NCBI RefSeq assembly: GCF_036898095.1
Contig: NC_090743.1
Coordinates: 17,467,351-17,531,350, forward strand
Length of the DNA stretch: 64,000 nucleotides
Direction: 5' to 3'
Source: Palaemon carinicauda
Lineage: Eukaryota; Arthropoda; Malacostraca; Decapoda; Palaemonidae
The position numbers and the translations under genes are program-made. Numbering within the stretch: the stretch's first letter is position 1; the number at the start of each line of letters is the position of its first letter. This document shows positions 44,263-54,764 of the stretch, piece by piece. The notes beneath the pieces were generated by a model. That model made no database searches. It was not told the DNA's origin and saw only the letters and a program-made list of their open reading frames with translations.

Positions 44263-44600
44263 CTTTTATGACATTCAATTTTTATGATTTTAATTGAATA
44301 CTCTAATTTTTTATTTTATTTTATTTTTTTATTTTTTTGTATACATAAATTAAATGTTACCGGCGTCAATGACCTTAGATGTCAGGATGCCTGAAAACTT
44401 TAAATCAATCAATCTATTTCAGAAGCAGGTCTTCTGAAAAATATGTAACTTTTATGACATTCAACTTTTATGATTTTAATTGAATACTCTTTTATTTTTT
44501 ATTTTATTTTATTTTTTATTTTTGTATACATAAATTAAATGTTACCGGCGTCAATGACCTCAGATGTCAGGATGCCTGAAAACTTTAAATCAATCAATCT
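44230..44600 (+). repeat. Duplicated 3' end of the LINE
   Basis: Two copies of about 185 bp (44230-44414, 44415-44600). Each runs from TTCAGAAGCAGGTCTTCTG through CTTTTATGACATTCAA, ACCGGCGTCAATGACC, GATGTCAGGATGCCTGAAAA to AAATCAATCAATC. Either a tandem duplication or a truncated second copy inserted in the tail of the first. Confidence 0.9.
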
Positions 44601-44660
44601 AATAAATAGCTAAGGTTTGTATAGTTAAGAAAAATACAAATTATCTACGAATTTGTTATA

Positions 44661-45477
44661 TTACTTTTTTTGATAAAGACAGTATTGCTTTAGGGAAAAT
44701 TATTGCAGTACAGTATTTTCAGTGTTATATTTTCTTCTAGATGGTTGATTTGATAGTTTAAGGAAAACTTGTGAAGTTTTTTTTTTTCTTTATTCAAAGT
44801 TTTTTTTTTTTTTTATCTTGTTATCGTGAGGCTGGAGTGTGGGGGGATGCTAATTTTGCCTTTAATTGCTGATTTGAATTGACAAAACAGTGTTAATGTA
44901 ATCCTAACAGTATTTTTCTTTTTCAAATAAATATTTTTTTTGTTTTTATGAAGACAAATTCATTCCAGTTCCTTACACCATGGTGTCCCCTTCTCAGCTA
45001 ATGTTTTATTTCTTAGTAGCAGTTTTTTTTTAAATCTTTTTAATAAGTTATTTATCATAATTTTTTTTCCCACACTATATCCTGTTGTCAGATTTAAAAA
45101 AAAAAATTAAAATGTTCCCTTTCACTTGATGTTCTGACCCTTACTTAAATTTTAAGCTATCTAACCTTAAATTCAAGCTATTCACTTGTACTGCTCATTT
45201 TCCGAGAAATGAATCAGGGGTCACGCTATGCGTTTATTCAGCAAGCCCAAGGTTAGGATAAATAAAAGGAGTAAGTAAGGTTCTAGCTGGGTCCCCTTGC
45301 CCAGTATAAATCAAGGGGTGGTGCCCAGTGCTCCGTTCTCTTGACCTGTTACCTAGATTTTTGGGTATTCCACCGTTGTATATTTTTTGTGTAGTGAACG
45401 TTGGGGTGTGGTCGGCATTTGGGCACTAGGCAGTTCAGGTGCTACCTCTGGCCACAGTCCGCAAACCACTACAACAT
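44661..45477. other. T-rich spacer
   Basis: Many poly-T runs (44780-45090). No frame, terminal repeat or RNA gene recognised. Confidence 0.6.
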
Positions 45478-45640
45478 GCAGGTCTTTCCATGTAAGCATG
45501 GCATCAATTGTGGCGGGTTTATGGGATGCGAGAACATGGACCCCCATATCTCTGCCTTTTGTGTAGGGAGCGTGATTTCGCTCATCCCTGTGACGAGTGC
45601 AGATAGAGGCCTCCTTTGTAGTGGTCTGAGTATACTCTGA
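45478..45640 (+). pseudogene. Possible DIRS gag N-terminal zinc-like relic
   Basis: Translation from the ATG at 45478 gives CKHGINCGGFMGCENMDPHI, a Cys, then, after one frame change near 45557, RERDFAHPCDECR. The intact B gag has CNARDCNKRLPKASLDPH, then two Cys three apart, and GDRCDEC in the same order and near-equal spacing. No other part of a DIRS element is evident around it. An isolated fragment; the match is short and needs a frameshift. Confidence 0.45.
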
Positions 45641-46054
45641 AGAGGAAGAAGTCACACTCCTTGGCATCAGGTGCTTCCATCCCAAAACACAGCAGTGTGA
45701 AGACTAGTAAGGATTTTGACATCAGAAAATTCATGCTCTATACATATAGATGGCGTTCGGTGTGCAAAGTTGGCGTATAAATCTCCCATCTCTCTAATAG
45801 TAATACTCTGCAGGGAAGCTATTGAAAGTGCTGTCATGCCCTAGGATCTCCATGACTTCTGTTGCTGTGCGGCCATCTAACGTTTCATCTACGTAGTAGG
45901 TTCGCCAGGGCACCAGCCACCCGATGAGATACTACTGCTTGAGAGTCATGTGGTCCTTTGACTGGCCAGACAGTACTACATTAGATCCTTCTCTCTGGTT
46001 ACGGTTCACTTTCCCTTTGCCTACACAAACGCCGAATAGTCTGGCCTATTCTTT
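45641..46054. other. Spacer without recognised features
   Basis: Short motif-free frames only. The frame beginning at 45924 runs into the LINE relic but has no LINE similarity before about 46055. Confidence 0.5.
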
Positions 46055-46692
46055 ACAGATTCTTTTAATTATTGGCCTGAAACGTATAACAGTTCAGTTT
46101 TGCTGGGTTCTGGCACACACAGGTGTGTCTGGAAATGAAGAGGCAGACTGACTGGCAGAGAGTGCTGCAGCTGAGTTGCTACCAAGAAGGTATCCCATTC
46201 TCTGTAATGTTTTTTTTTACCAGCAATTAAGAATTCTATTTTTAACAATTGGCTAAAGCATTGGGATACTTTTAACTGAAAATAAGATGAGAGAAATTGC
46301 GATTGTTATATCCCCTTGGAGGTATAATGAGATGCCCTGAAAATGGGAGACTACAGTACTCTTTGTCGTCTCCGCATTGGTCACACTCGGATGACACGAG
46401 TTTCTGCTGGCTGGCCAACACCAACCATATTGCGACAACTATTTGATACCTTTGACAGCGAGTCATTTGTTGACTGAATGGTCCACTTATAGCACAGAAA
46501 GAGAGATATCTGTTTGAGGCTCAGGGTGAGGATGGCAGCAGGTTCGTCCTTGCCAAGATCCTTGGACAGGTCATACAATACTAGTGGCATTTTTAAATTT
46601 ATATCAGAAGCAGGTCTCCTTAATGCTATTCAACTTTTATAAAATTTACTTTTTTGGTTTTAATTGAATTATCTTTTAATCTTTATTTTTTG
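46055..46692 (+). pseudogene. Second copy of LINE family 1: RNase H end and 3' UTR, split by element E
   Basis: Matches 43700-44290: RITVQFCWVLAHTGVSGNEEAD followed by a stop (TGA), LLPRRYPIL, PWRYNEMP, LCRLRIGHTR and YLFEAQGE, then the UTR words AGAAGCAGGTCT and TTTTAATTGAATTA. It stops at the left ITR of E; the missing 3' terminus is found at 60373-60455. Several stops and frame shifts; an old truncated copy. Confidence 0.88.
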
Positions 46693-46939
46693 GCTCGAGC
46701 CATGTCGTCCTGATGGAAGTTCCCTCCAGCAACTTTCTACTGTATAATATTTCTGCAATTGATATTATAAAAGAATTACCGTCAGGCATCACAGGGTTCT
46801 AACCCCCACATCGACTATCCGAAGATATCGTGTATAATCAGGGACGTATCCTTAGATAACCATAGGTATCTGCACCCCAAATAACCTTTCCCAGTCTAAT
46901 CCTCTAAGGGGAAGGATAAGTGAGGAGCTGTTACATATC
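46693..46939 (+). repeat. Left inverted terminal repeat of element E
   Basis: GCCATGTCGTCCTGATGGAAG, CAGCAACTTTCTACTGTATAA, GACTATCCGAAGATATCG and CAGGGACGTATCCTTAGATA recur inverted at the right end. The outer GGCTCGAGCCATGTCG resembles the outer end of C. Confidence 0.92.
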
Positions 46940-49900
46940 CTATCATCTTTCGGTGCTCCCATACAACCCTGCCGTTTCATTCCTTCTCCGCAGCTTGTTT
47001 GCTTCTGTGTGATATTTTTGTGTGTGCTCTTCACCTTTTTTTGAAGATTTTCTTTGTGTGTGGACTTCCTCTTCTTCGTCAAAGTTGAGTACCTACCTCT
47101 CTTTGACTTTTGTTTTAGCTGTTTTTGCTTTGGTTCCCTTCGGGGAGTTATATTTTAGCTTTTGTGTGAGAGGAAGCAATGGCATCAGGTTTTGTACCTG
47201 ATTGCTTCTTTTTCGTGATTACTTGCTGATTTGGTAAGTTTCATGTTAGCTAGTAGTTTTTTAGCATTATGATGCTTTGGGGGCAGTTAAGGGAGTAGTA
47301 AAAAATAGAGGATTGGGCATGAATGTAAAGAGAGTTCTATATGAGAAAGTGATTGTACCAACTGTGATGTATGGATCGGCGTTGTGGGGAATGAAAGTGA
47401 TGGAGAGACAGAAATTGAATGTGTTTGAGATGAAGTGTCTGAGGAGTATGGCTGGTGTATCTCGAGTAGATAGGGTTAGGAACGAAGTGATGAGGGTGAG
47501 AACGGGTGTAAGAAATGAGTTAGCGGCTAGAGTGGATATGAATGTGTTGAGGTGGTTTGGCCATGTTGAGAGAATGGAAAATGGCTGTCTGCTAAAGAAG
47601 GTGATGAATGCAAGAGTTGATGGGAGAAGTACAAGAGGAAGGCCAAGGTTTGGGTGGATGGATGGTGTGAAGAAAGCTCTGGGTGATAGGAGGATCGATG
47701 TGAGAGAGGCAAGAGAGCGTGCTAGAAATAGGAATGAATGGCGAGCGATTGTGACGTACTGTTCGGGTAGGCCCTGCTGCTTCCTCCGGTGCCTTAGATG
47801 ACCGCGGAGGTAGCAGCAGTAGGGGACTCAGCAGTATGAAGCTTCATCTGTGGTGGAAATGTGGGAGGTTGGGCTGTGGCACCCTAGCAGTACCAGCTGA
47901 ACTCGGCTGAGTCCCTAGTTAGGCTGGAGGAACATAGAGAGTAGAGGTCCCCTTTTTGTTTTGTTTCTTGTTGTTGTCGGCTACCCCCCTAAATTGGGGG
48001 AAGTGCCTTTGGTATATGTATGTATGTATGTATGATGCTTTGGGCTCTATTTTAAGTTAGCATTTACATTGCATTTTTATTAATGTCTTTTTGAGTTCGT
48101 ATCAGTTCCGTTTTCGTTTTTGGTCTTTAGTTCCGGTTTCATTGACACTGGTCTCTTCCCTCGGGAGGGTTTTTACTCGGTCATACTAGTCTCTTGAGAT
48201 TTTTTTCCCACTTGTTGGCGTTTCTTGGTACTCTGATCGTTTAGGCTCTTGGCTATTGTGCTACAAGCATCTGAATTCTCTCAGGGCTAGAAAGGTGCAT
48301 TTTTGGGGGGTTCCCCTTTGCGAAGGGTGAGCTCACTTATCTTGTTTCGTCGGTTCGCTAACTGTCATACTGCCTTTTCTTTTAGCCTCTGGGAATTTTC
48401 TTTTGACCTGTTGTATCCAGGCCTAGCCTATCCTTCGACGGCGTGTTCATTGGTCAATTATGCTACAGTACAATCATTCATATGTTCTTATGTTGGCTTA
48501 CAGTAGTTCTATAGTGTTCCCCTTTGCGAAGGGTGAGTTTTTTCCTGTTGGTGCGCTGACTGTTGTGTGCTGCCGTATCCTAGCCTGTGAGAATTTTAGA
48601 TAGAGTAGTAAAATTTTTACTTTGTCTTTACACCTCTCCATGGTGAGTCTTCCCGCTACTAATATCGAACTTAATTTTATTTATAATGCTGTGTTTTTGC
48701 TATTGTTGTGGTGAGGCCTAATCCCTAAGGGATTCTGGTCTTATAGACCTATCAGCATACCCCTTTATGTAAGAGCGAGTTGTCAGACTTGACGGCATTA
48801 CCGGTACTTACGGCTTCATCGTCTCCGACGGCATTCCTTTTCTTGGGCATACGATAGTGATACGTCGCTATTTAAGGCAGTGTGGCCTATACCGCCACAA
48901 CCCTTGCTTACAGCATGATGTTTCTGTGGGAACTATTGTCGTCTGACTTTGCTGCCATTCTTACCAACACTGCCGTTACTGACGGCAGATGAAGCCTCGT
49001 ATAGAGGATTGTTCTTATGCCTCTGCTTTTGGAAGAGCCTTGGGAGATGGCAATGCTGTTACCTAAGTGTGCCGTTACTAACGGCAATTTTTGTACCATT
49101 ATGGCAAGTGTTTTCTTAGTCGGCGAATCCGTTGGGCCACCATGCTACATACTTTCTTGATTCCCATGGTTGAACTGAGCAGTTTTTTCTGAGTTCCCCT
49201 TTGGGAGTTCTGCCGTTCCTTCATAGCCTCTGGGATTTCTCGATTTACCTGTGGAATCAACTTATTGGGCTTAGCCATTCTGCATTCGCTAGTGATCTCT
49301 CATGCTAGGACTGCGCTGTCTTTAGGAACTCTCCTTTGCGAAGGGTAATGTCATCATGTCGGTGCGCCGACTTGCATGAACGGCTGCTATCTCTTAGCCT
49401 CTGAGATTTTTCGATCGGACAGCGTTCGCCGTCTCTGACGGCGTGGCATTTATCTCGTTGCATGGGTATGGTTTCTCCATGTCGTCGCCTCTCTCTCTTT
49501 TTATCCTAGTCTTTCTGGGATGGACATTGCATGGAATTTATTATGTGACCTCCCATGGCCGTCGGTAGGCTTCTCCCTGAGGGGCGAGCTGTCAGACCGA
49601 CGACAGTGCTGGTGTCTGCGGCTTTGCCACCACCTTACTGTTCACTGTCCTATTGTACCTGTACGGGCGATGCGTCGCTGCTTGCGGCAGTGCCTCCATT
49701 GGCGGTGCTGCCTTCAGATAAGGCATGTTTTTTTTTTTTTTTTACAGGAACCATTGCCATTTGTCTCTGCCAGTCTAGGCTCCTTTGCCCCTAACGGTAT
49801 TCCCATTATTGGCGGCGGGGCTAGTAGGAGGGGTTGACTGTGCCAGCGCCCTAAGTCACATAGGAGGATGGCGGCAATGATTTTACCCCCTAGCGATGCC

Positions 49901-51453
49901 GGTGCTTCCGGCAACGCTGGTATATTTGGCGTACCTGCCTATGACAACGCCTGGATGACGGTTATGTCGTCACCTTTCGACACCCAAATATAGATTTTTC
50001 CTACTCAAAATCTGTTTTATAGTACCCGTTTTGGCGTTATGTTGCTTCTTATGGCTGTGCTGTCACTAGTGACGGCGACACTGCCCATCTTTTGGGCAAG
50101 GTGTTTTCTGTGGAATCCCTTGACCGTTATCTCCGCCGCCCTTGGCCATTATTGCCACTGCCGGTATTATCGTTTTGGCGGCGGGGTTAGTACTAGCCTA
50201 TGGGTGCGGATATTGGTACCAGTGCCTTTGGGCACATACGATATTGGCAGCAATGTCGTTCCCCCCTGGGGTATGCCGGTACTTTAGGGCACAGATCTTT
50301 CTGCCCTTTTTTATCTGAGACCATCTTACTTAACTAAGATGAGTTCTCTATTTTCTGTAGGTAAATTTTACTACAGGTTAACATAAAGCTTTACTCCTTT
50401 AACGTTAAAGGTTTCTTTATGTAGATTGGGCCTGGGAACAACTTCTACGAAAGGGTTTTAGGCTCCTGCTTTGAATAACCACTACATATGGTTATTGGTT
50501 TTCTAGCAATTTGTCCATTTCTCTTTGAGAGTGTGGTTTGAATAGATGGTTAGTAACTCTATGGGCTAATTATCTCTCCCGAGATTTTTCTTTTGAGCTT
50601 ATAACCTTAAATGGGTGGCTTTAGACTCTTGTTCTTTAATCGATGCGTCGAATGCTTAATGATTCAGCTTACCTGTACTGGTGCCCTCTAATTGGCCATT
50701 TCTCTGCGGAGATATTGGGGCAACGGTTCTTTCCATGAGCATTTCTCCACCCCTTTTTTCCCATTTTTGGACCTATAGCAACAGACCTTTAGGGGGTTAA
50801 TTTTTCCAATCTCACGTTCCTTATAGGGGAATGGACATTTCGTAATGTATCTCCAATTTTTCTCACCAATGGCATTTACACAATTTTGGGGATTACTATT
50901 CCCTCAATTGTCTACATGGAGCTTTAATGACCCATTTCTTTTGGCTTTGTGTGTGTGCTAGAGGCTGTAGTACTCATTTGAACCCTTATCTCCTTACAGG
51001 CGATGCCTATACGGAGATACACTATTGAGTGCAGTTGTGTGACAGCTTTGAGGTATCCCTATGGTCTCGATATTTGCCGCACACATACGAAGAGTTAGAG
51101 GATTTAAGGCCCAGTATTGTACTGGGACCATCAGGATTGCAGTGTTTGTAAGGATTTACTTCACTCCAGATGGGTCTCGGAGGATACCTCCGATGATGTC
51201 TGCATGTTCTTCCCGCGGTAACTTCGCACCTGGGCAAGAGAATGAGGTAGTCTGATCTCATCAAGGATTCAGTGGTGTCGACCAATTCTGACTCCACTAT
51301 GACATCGGTCTTCCAATATACAGTTACGTTTACTTCTTCCGTGACAAGGGATGTTCCTGCTTGTTTCTCCTCCCAACATCTTCTGCAAAGCTCATGGAGC
51401 TCCCAGTTCCTGAATACCTTGTGTACTACAATACATCTGGTACTTATGGCTAT
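46940..51453 (+). other. Leader of element E
   Basis: Apart from the LINE fragment, no coding motif. Recurrent short inverted words suggest structured RNA: CCCTTTGCGAAGGG (near 48305 and 48515; CCTTTGCGAAGG near 49327), CCCTTCGGGG (about 47136), CTCTGCGGAG (about 50703), AATCCCTAAGGGATT (about 48720) and 'GCCGTTACTGACGGC'-like units (about 48970-49080, 49430). Decayed gag N-terminus may lie at 51050-51400 but I could not align it securely. Confidence 0.5.
47282..48030 (+). pseudogene. 5'-truncated LINE (family 2) copy with target duplication
   Basis: Sister of 6154-6855. The frame 47277-47801 is open: MYGSALWGMKVMERQ, VLRWFGHVERMENGCLLKK and RPRFGWMDGVKKALG, the C-terminal domain of a non-LTR RT. 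The 3' UTR ends in TATGTATGTATG. A 14-bp duplication, TATGATGCTTTGGG, flanks it at 47268-47281 and 48031-48044. It is a better preserved copy than the one at 6.2 kb, but has no polymerase core. Confidence 0.88.
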
Positions 51454-51566
51454 GTACCAACCGTATGTCACACGATCGTACATAGTTCATATTATGCTTG
51501 TATCTTCGCTCTTCCCCCGCAAGCATAATATGAACTATGTACGATCGTGTGACACACGGTTGGTAC
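51454..51566. repeat. Near-perfect hairpin, 47-bp arms
   Basis: Left arm 51454-51500 and right arm 51520-51566 are reverse complements with one mismatch. The loop is 19 nt (TATCTTCGCTCTTCCCCCG). Far better matched than the surrounding decayed sequence. Confidence 0.95.
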
Positions 51567-51711
51567 AGCTAACAGGAAAGCCTTCATGGAGGGAATTTAG
51601 TAATACCAGGTGATGGTCTGCAAGGCCTCATGTGAAGAGATCCAGGACTTGGAGAAGACAGAGGAGGGTCCTAGATATAAGGTTTGGCACTCCTAGCTAC
51701 TTTATTGAAAT

Positions 51712-51883
51712 CTCTCTTGATGGCTCAGAGTCCTCGCAGGCAAGGTTTTCGGCTGAACAGGCATGGGTTCGAATCTCTGCCCGGCCAGAAGCTATTACCA
51801 TAAAATGAATTCCGGTGGATATATATTCCCAAGATAGAATTCGGTATTAACGCAGCAATGACGGCAGTGAGTATTAATTTACA
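51712..51883 (+). repeat. tRNA-related SINE candidate
   Basis: Has a B-box-like GGGTTCGAATCTC (about 51767) and, about 45 bp before it, an A-box-like TGGCTCAGAGTCC, followed by CTGCCCGGCC and a unique tail (ATGAATTCCGGTGGATATAT). The promoter spacing suits an RNA polymerase III internal promoter. It is not a foldable tRNA. Element B starts immediately after. A single copy in the window, so family status is inferred. Confidence 0.45.
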
Positions 51884-52060
51884 GTTTTAAATATTAAACT
51901 TAGCCGGTGAATATATAATAGCTGACGTCTCGGACGGCTCGACAGAAAAACACAAAAACTCGCGAGCGATCGCCATGAAGGTTGCGGGTGTGCCCACCAG
52001 CGCCAACTATCGGCCAGATACCGCATATACATGTAAACAGCTCCAGTTCTTCTCTGTCGG
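51884..52060 (+). repeat. Left inverted terminal repeat of element B
   Basis: GTGAATATATAATAGCTGACG, CGGACGGCTCGACAGAAAAA, TGAAGGTTGCGGGTGTGCCC and CATATACATGTAAACAGCTC all recur inverted in 58211-58422. Confidence 0.95.
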
Positions 52061-52257
52061 TCTTGTCGACAAGTTGATTCCATTACTCGCTGTTGACCTG
52101 GAGTTTTTCGTCATTCTTGGTGAAGTACTTCTTTTTGGTTTTGAGCTTTCGCAGTGCAGGTGTTTTTATCTTCAATTAAAACTCTTGAACTCTTTTTTGG
52201 ATAGATTTTATTGTTGATGACTTTGGATTGTTTTTGGATTTTCTTTGACTTTTCAAA

Positions 52258-54764
52258 ATGGCTGACCCTTCTCCAATTCCTAAATTTCGTAAATGTAATG
52301 CTAGGGATTGTAACAAACGTCTTCCAAAGGCCTCTCTCGACCCACATACCGTGTGTTCTAATTGCCGGGGTAAAACCTGTCAATTAGGAGATCGGTGTGA
52401 TGAGTGCGTGGTACTTTCGGAATTCGACTGGCTAGAGTTTGATAAGTATTCTCATAAGCTAGAGAGAGATAGGGTGAGGAGAAGTTCCTCTAGATCATTA
52501 GAATTTTCCTCCTCCCATGCCCCTGAACCTAATCCTTCCCCAGTAGTAGTTGTGCCTGAACCTTCTACTAGCACTCATGAACCATCAATGCGGGATATGT
52601 TGCGTGCCATTCAAGCGTTGGGCGAGAGAGTTGAATCTTTGGCTACGGACCGTAATCAACTCAGGGCGGATGTAAAAGTGTTAAAGTGTCAGAGTGCCAC
52701 ATTAGAAAATCGTGGGGATAAAGTGATTAGTGCGCAAAGTGTTATCAGTGTTGTGACCGAGGGTTCGTCTGTTCGTGCTTGTCGTTCGCCTAGTCCGAGA
52801 CCTCTTGCAAGCTCCCATGCACTAGGGAGAAGTAATGTCGTAGGACTTATGGGAACGAGAGGCTTTAACCAACGAACAGACGTTCCCTCTATGGTTTCGG
52901 GCGTGTCTCGTCAAGACCGCCCCTACCATAAGACGAGCGAGGCGGTTTTCTCCTCGTCATCCGAAGGCTTCTCGCGTAAGAAACCGTGTAGCAAGGTTTC
53001 GAGACCCTTAAAGCGGAAGTCAGTCCCTTCGGGACAGGTCCAGCGTCCTGGCTGTAGCCATTGGGACAGCTCTGACCCTGTGCAGTCATCGGAAGACTGC
53101 TCGCCGCCTAAACAAAAGCGTAACACGGGCTCCGAGAGTCTTAGTTTAGGCAATGTTTTGCAGTCACAGACGTTACCATCGTCTCGACCCGTACCGACTC
53201 CCGTTGATCCTAAATGGGTTGTCCTGCAGGATATGCAGAATAAGCTTGCCTCCCTTATGGAGGAGTATACTGTTGAGCAGGTTCACGATGATCCTCGCCG
53301 TTACGCTGATCAAGATCCTGGCCGTCAGCCGCCCAAACGAGCCTTTGCTCGTCCTGTTGACGTTGACGTTACAAAGTCACGTCAGTCACGTGACTTGGAG
53401 CCTCACTCGATGCAGTCCCGTGTTGACTTTCAGCCGCTTGTGGACGTTCAGCCGCTGCCGCATGCTCGTGTTGACGTTCAGGACGTTCGCCAACCAGCTA
53501 AGTTGACTTGTTTTGACGTTGAGCGTCAAGCACCGCAGTCAAGAGTTGTTTTAACTGCTCAATCTAGGCAGTCAAGGCAGTCTCGACTTGACGTCGAACG
53601 TCGTCCCGCTCCTGTTGTTGCTAGTCAGTCCGTTAAGCAGTTACATGACGTAGCGTCCTGGACTGCTACTGATGCTCCTTTGCGTGTGGACTCTGCTTGT
53701 CAAGCATTGCCACCAAGGCACCCTTGCTTGAGACTTATCAGTTGTCGGACGAGGTTCCTTCAGATGAGGACGTTGCTGATCCTCCTCCTAATGATAATCC
53801 TTTGGACGTTTTATCAGATGTAGAAGAACCTAAGGCTGTGCAACCTTCGATGGATTTCAAGAAAATCATGATGATTTTCAAGGATCTTTTCCCAGATCAT
53901 TTTGTTACTGTTGCTCCTCGTTCGCCTCCGTCTGAGTTTGCGCTAGGCTTAGCTGCTACCAAGCCTGCCTTTACTAAGCTAGTGCTTTCTCGCTCTTCTA
54001 AGAGGGCTTTACGTCTTCTAGGCGACTGGTTGGTTACCAGGAGGAGTTTGGGGAAGACGGCCTTTGCCTTCCCACCTTTTAAGCTAGCTTCTAGATCGAG
54101 CGTCTGGTATGACACGGGAGAAGTTCTCGGCTTGGGAGTCCCTGCCTCTGCCCAGGGTGACTTCTCAAGCCTCGTAGACTCTCCCCGTCGCCTTGCCATG
54201 AGACGCTCAAAGATTTGTTGGTCCTTCTCGGACCTTGACCATCTCCTTAAAGGCGTATACAGGGCCTTCGAAGTTTTTAACTTTCTAGATTGGTCTCTAG
54301 GAGCATTAAGTAGGAAGATCTCGTCTCCTGACCAAGATGTATCCTTACTTATTATGTCTTGTATGGACAAAGCCATCCGCGATGGCTCCAATGAGCTCGC
54401 CTCCACCTTTACGTCGGGAGTCTTGAAGAAGAGAGAAACCCTTTGCTCTTTCCTTTCAGCAGGAGTTACTCCCTGTCAAAGATCGGAACTGCTCTTTGCT
54501 CCCTTATCGGCTGCCTTGTTTCCACAACAGCTGATTAAGGACATTGCTGCTTCGCTTGTGCAGAAGGACACACATGACCTGATGGCTTCTTCTGCTCGCA
54601 AGGGAGCTCCTTCTTCATCCTTTGTTGTGAGACCCAGAATCGAGACTCCTGCGTCTAGGTTTATCCCGCCCTTTCGTGGCAGAGCTCCCAGCAGGGGAGG
54701 CTCTCGTGCCGAGGGAAAGAGAGGTAAGAGGAGAGGAACCAAGTCCTCCCGTGGCAGAGTCTGA
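52258..54764 (+). pseudogene. Gag-like protein of element B (one frameshift)
   Basis: Starts MADPSPIPKFRKCN in an A-rich context (caaaATGg). Residues 14-55 hold a possible zinc-binding set: CNARDCNK, DPH, two Cys three apart, GDRCDEC. About residues 100-130 form a short amphipathic stretch (MRDMLRAIQALGERVESLA); next come Ser/Arg/Gln-rich linkers with RQSRQSR repeats. A one-base frame change at about 53690-53760 moves the reading to the frame beginning 53697. The second part has an acidic segment, a conserved helical block (FKKIMMIFKDLFPDHF, KICWSFSDLDHLL) and a basic RGG/RGK tail (FRGRAPSRGGSR) ending at 54764, overlapping RT by 89 bp. The role as particle or RNA-binding protein is inferred. 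Confidence 0.82.

Larger units (their letters stand above)
40573..44600 (+). mobile_element. I-group LINE (family 1), 5'-truncated
   Basis: Encodes APE endonuclease, RT and RNase H, a combination found in I-group non-LTR elements; the exact clade is not determined. ORF1 and the first residues of ORF2 are missing. The 3' UTR ends in AAATCAATCAATC. The last 185 bp are present twice. It sits in the F2 leader. No target duplication is visible. Confidence 0.85.
37945..44660 (+). mobile_element. F2: F-type element interrupted by a LINE
   Basis: The left end (37945 on) and leader match F1 base for base over long stretches: GAGCCATTAAAATTTAGCG, CACTTCGTGGGGAACGACC, CATTGCCTGGACCCTCTTC. The leader reaches 40572, where the LINE begins. 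After the LINE tail, 44601-44660 (AAATAGCT, AGGTTTGTATAG, AAATACAAATTATC) is the outer right end. No F-encoded protein remains. Confidence 0.65.

Noticed and set aside
51740..51800. True tRNA gene
   Set aside because: A and B boxes are present but I cannot form acceptor and anticodon stems; a SINE head is more likely.
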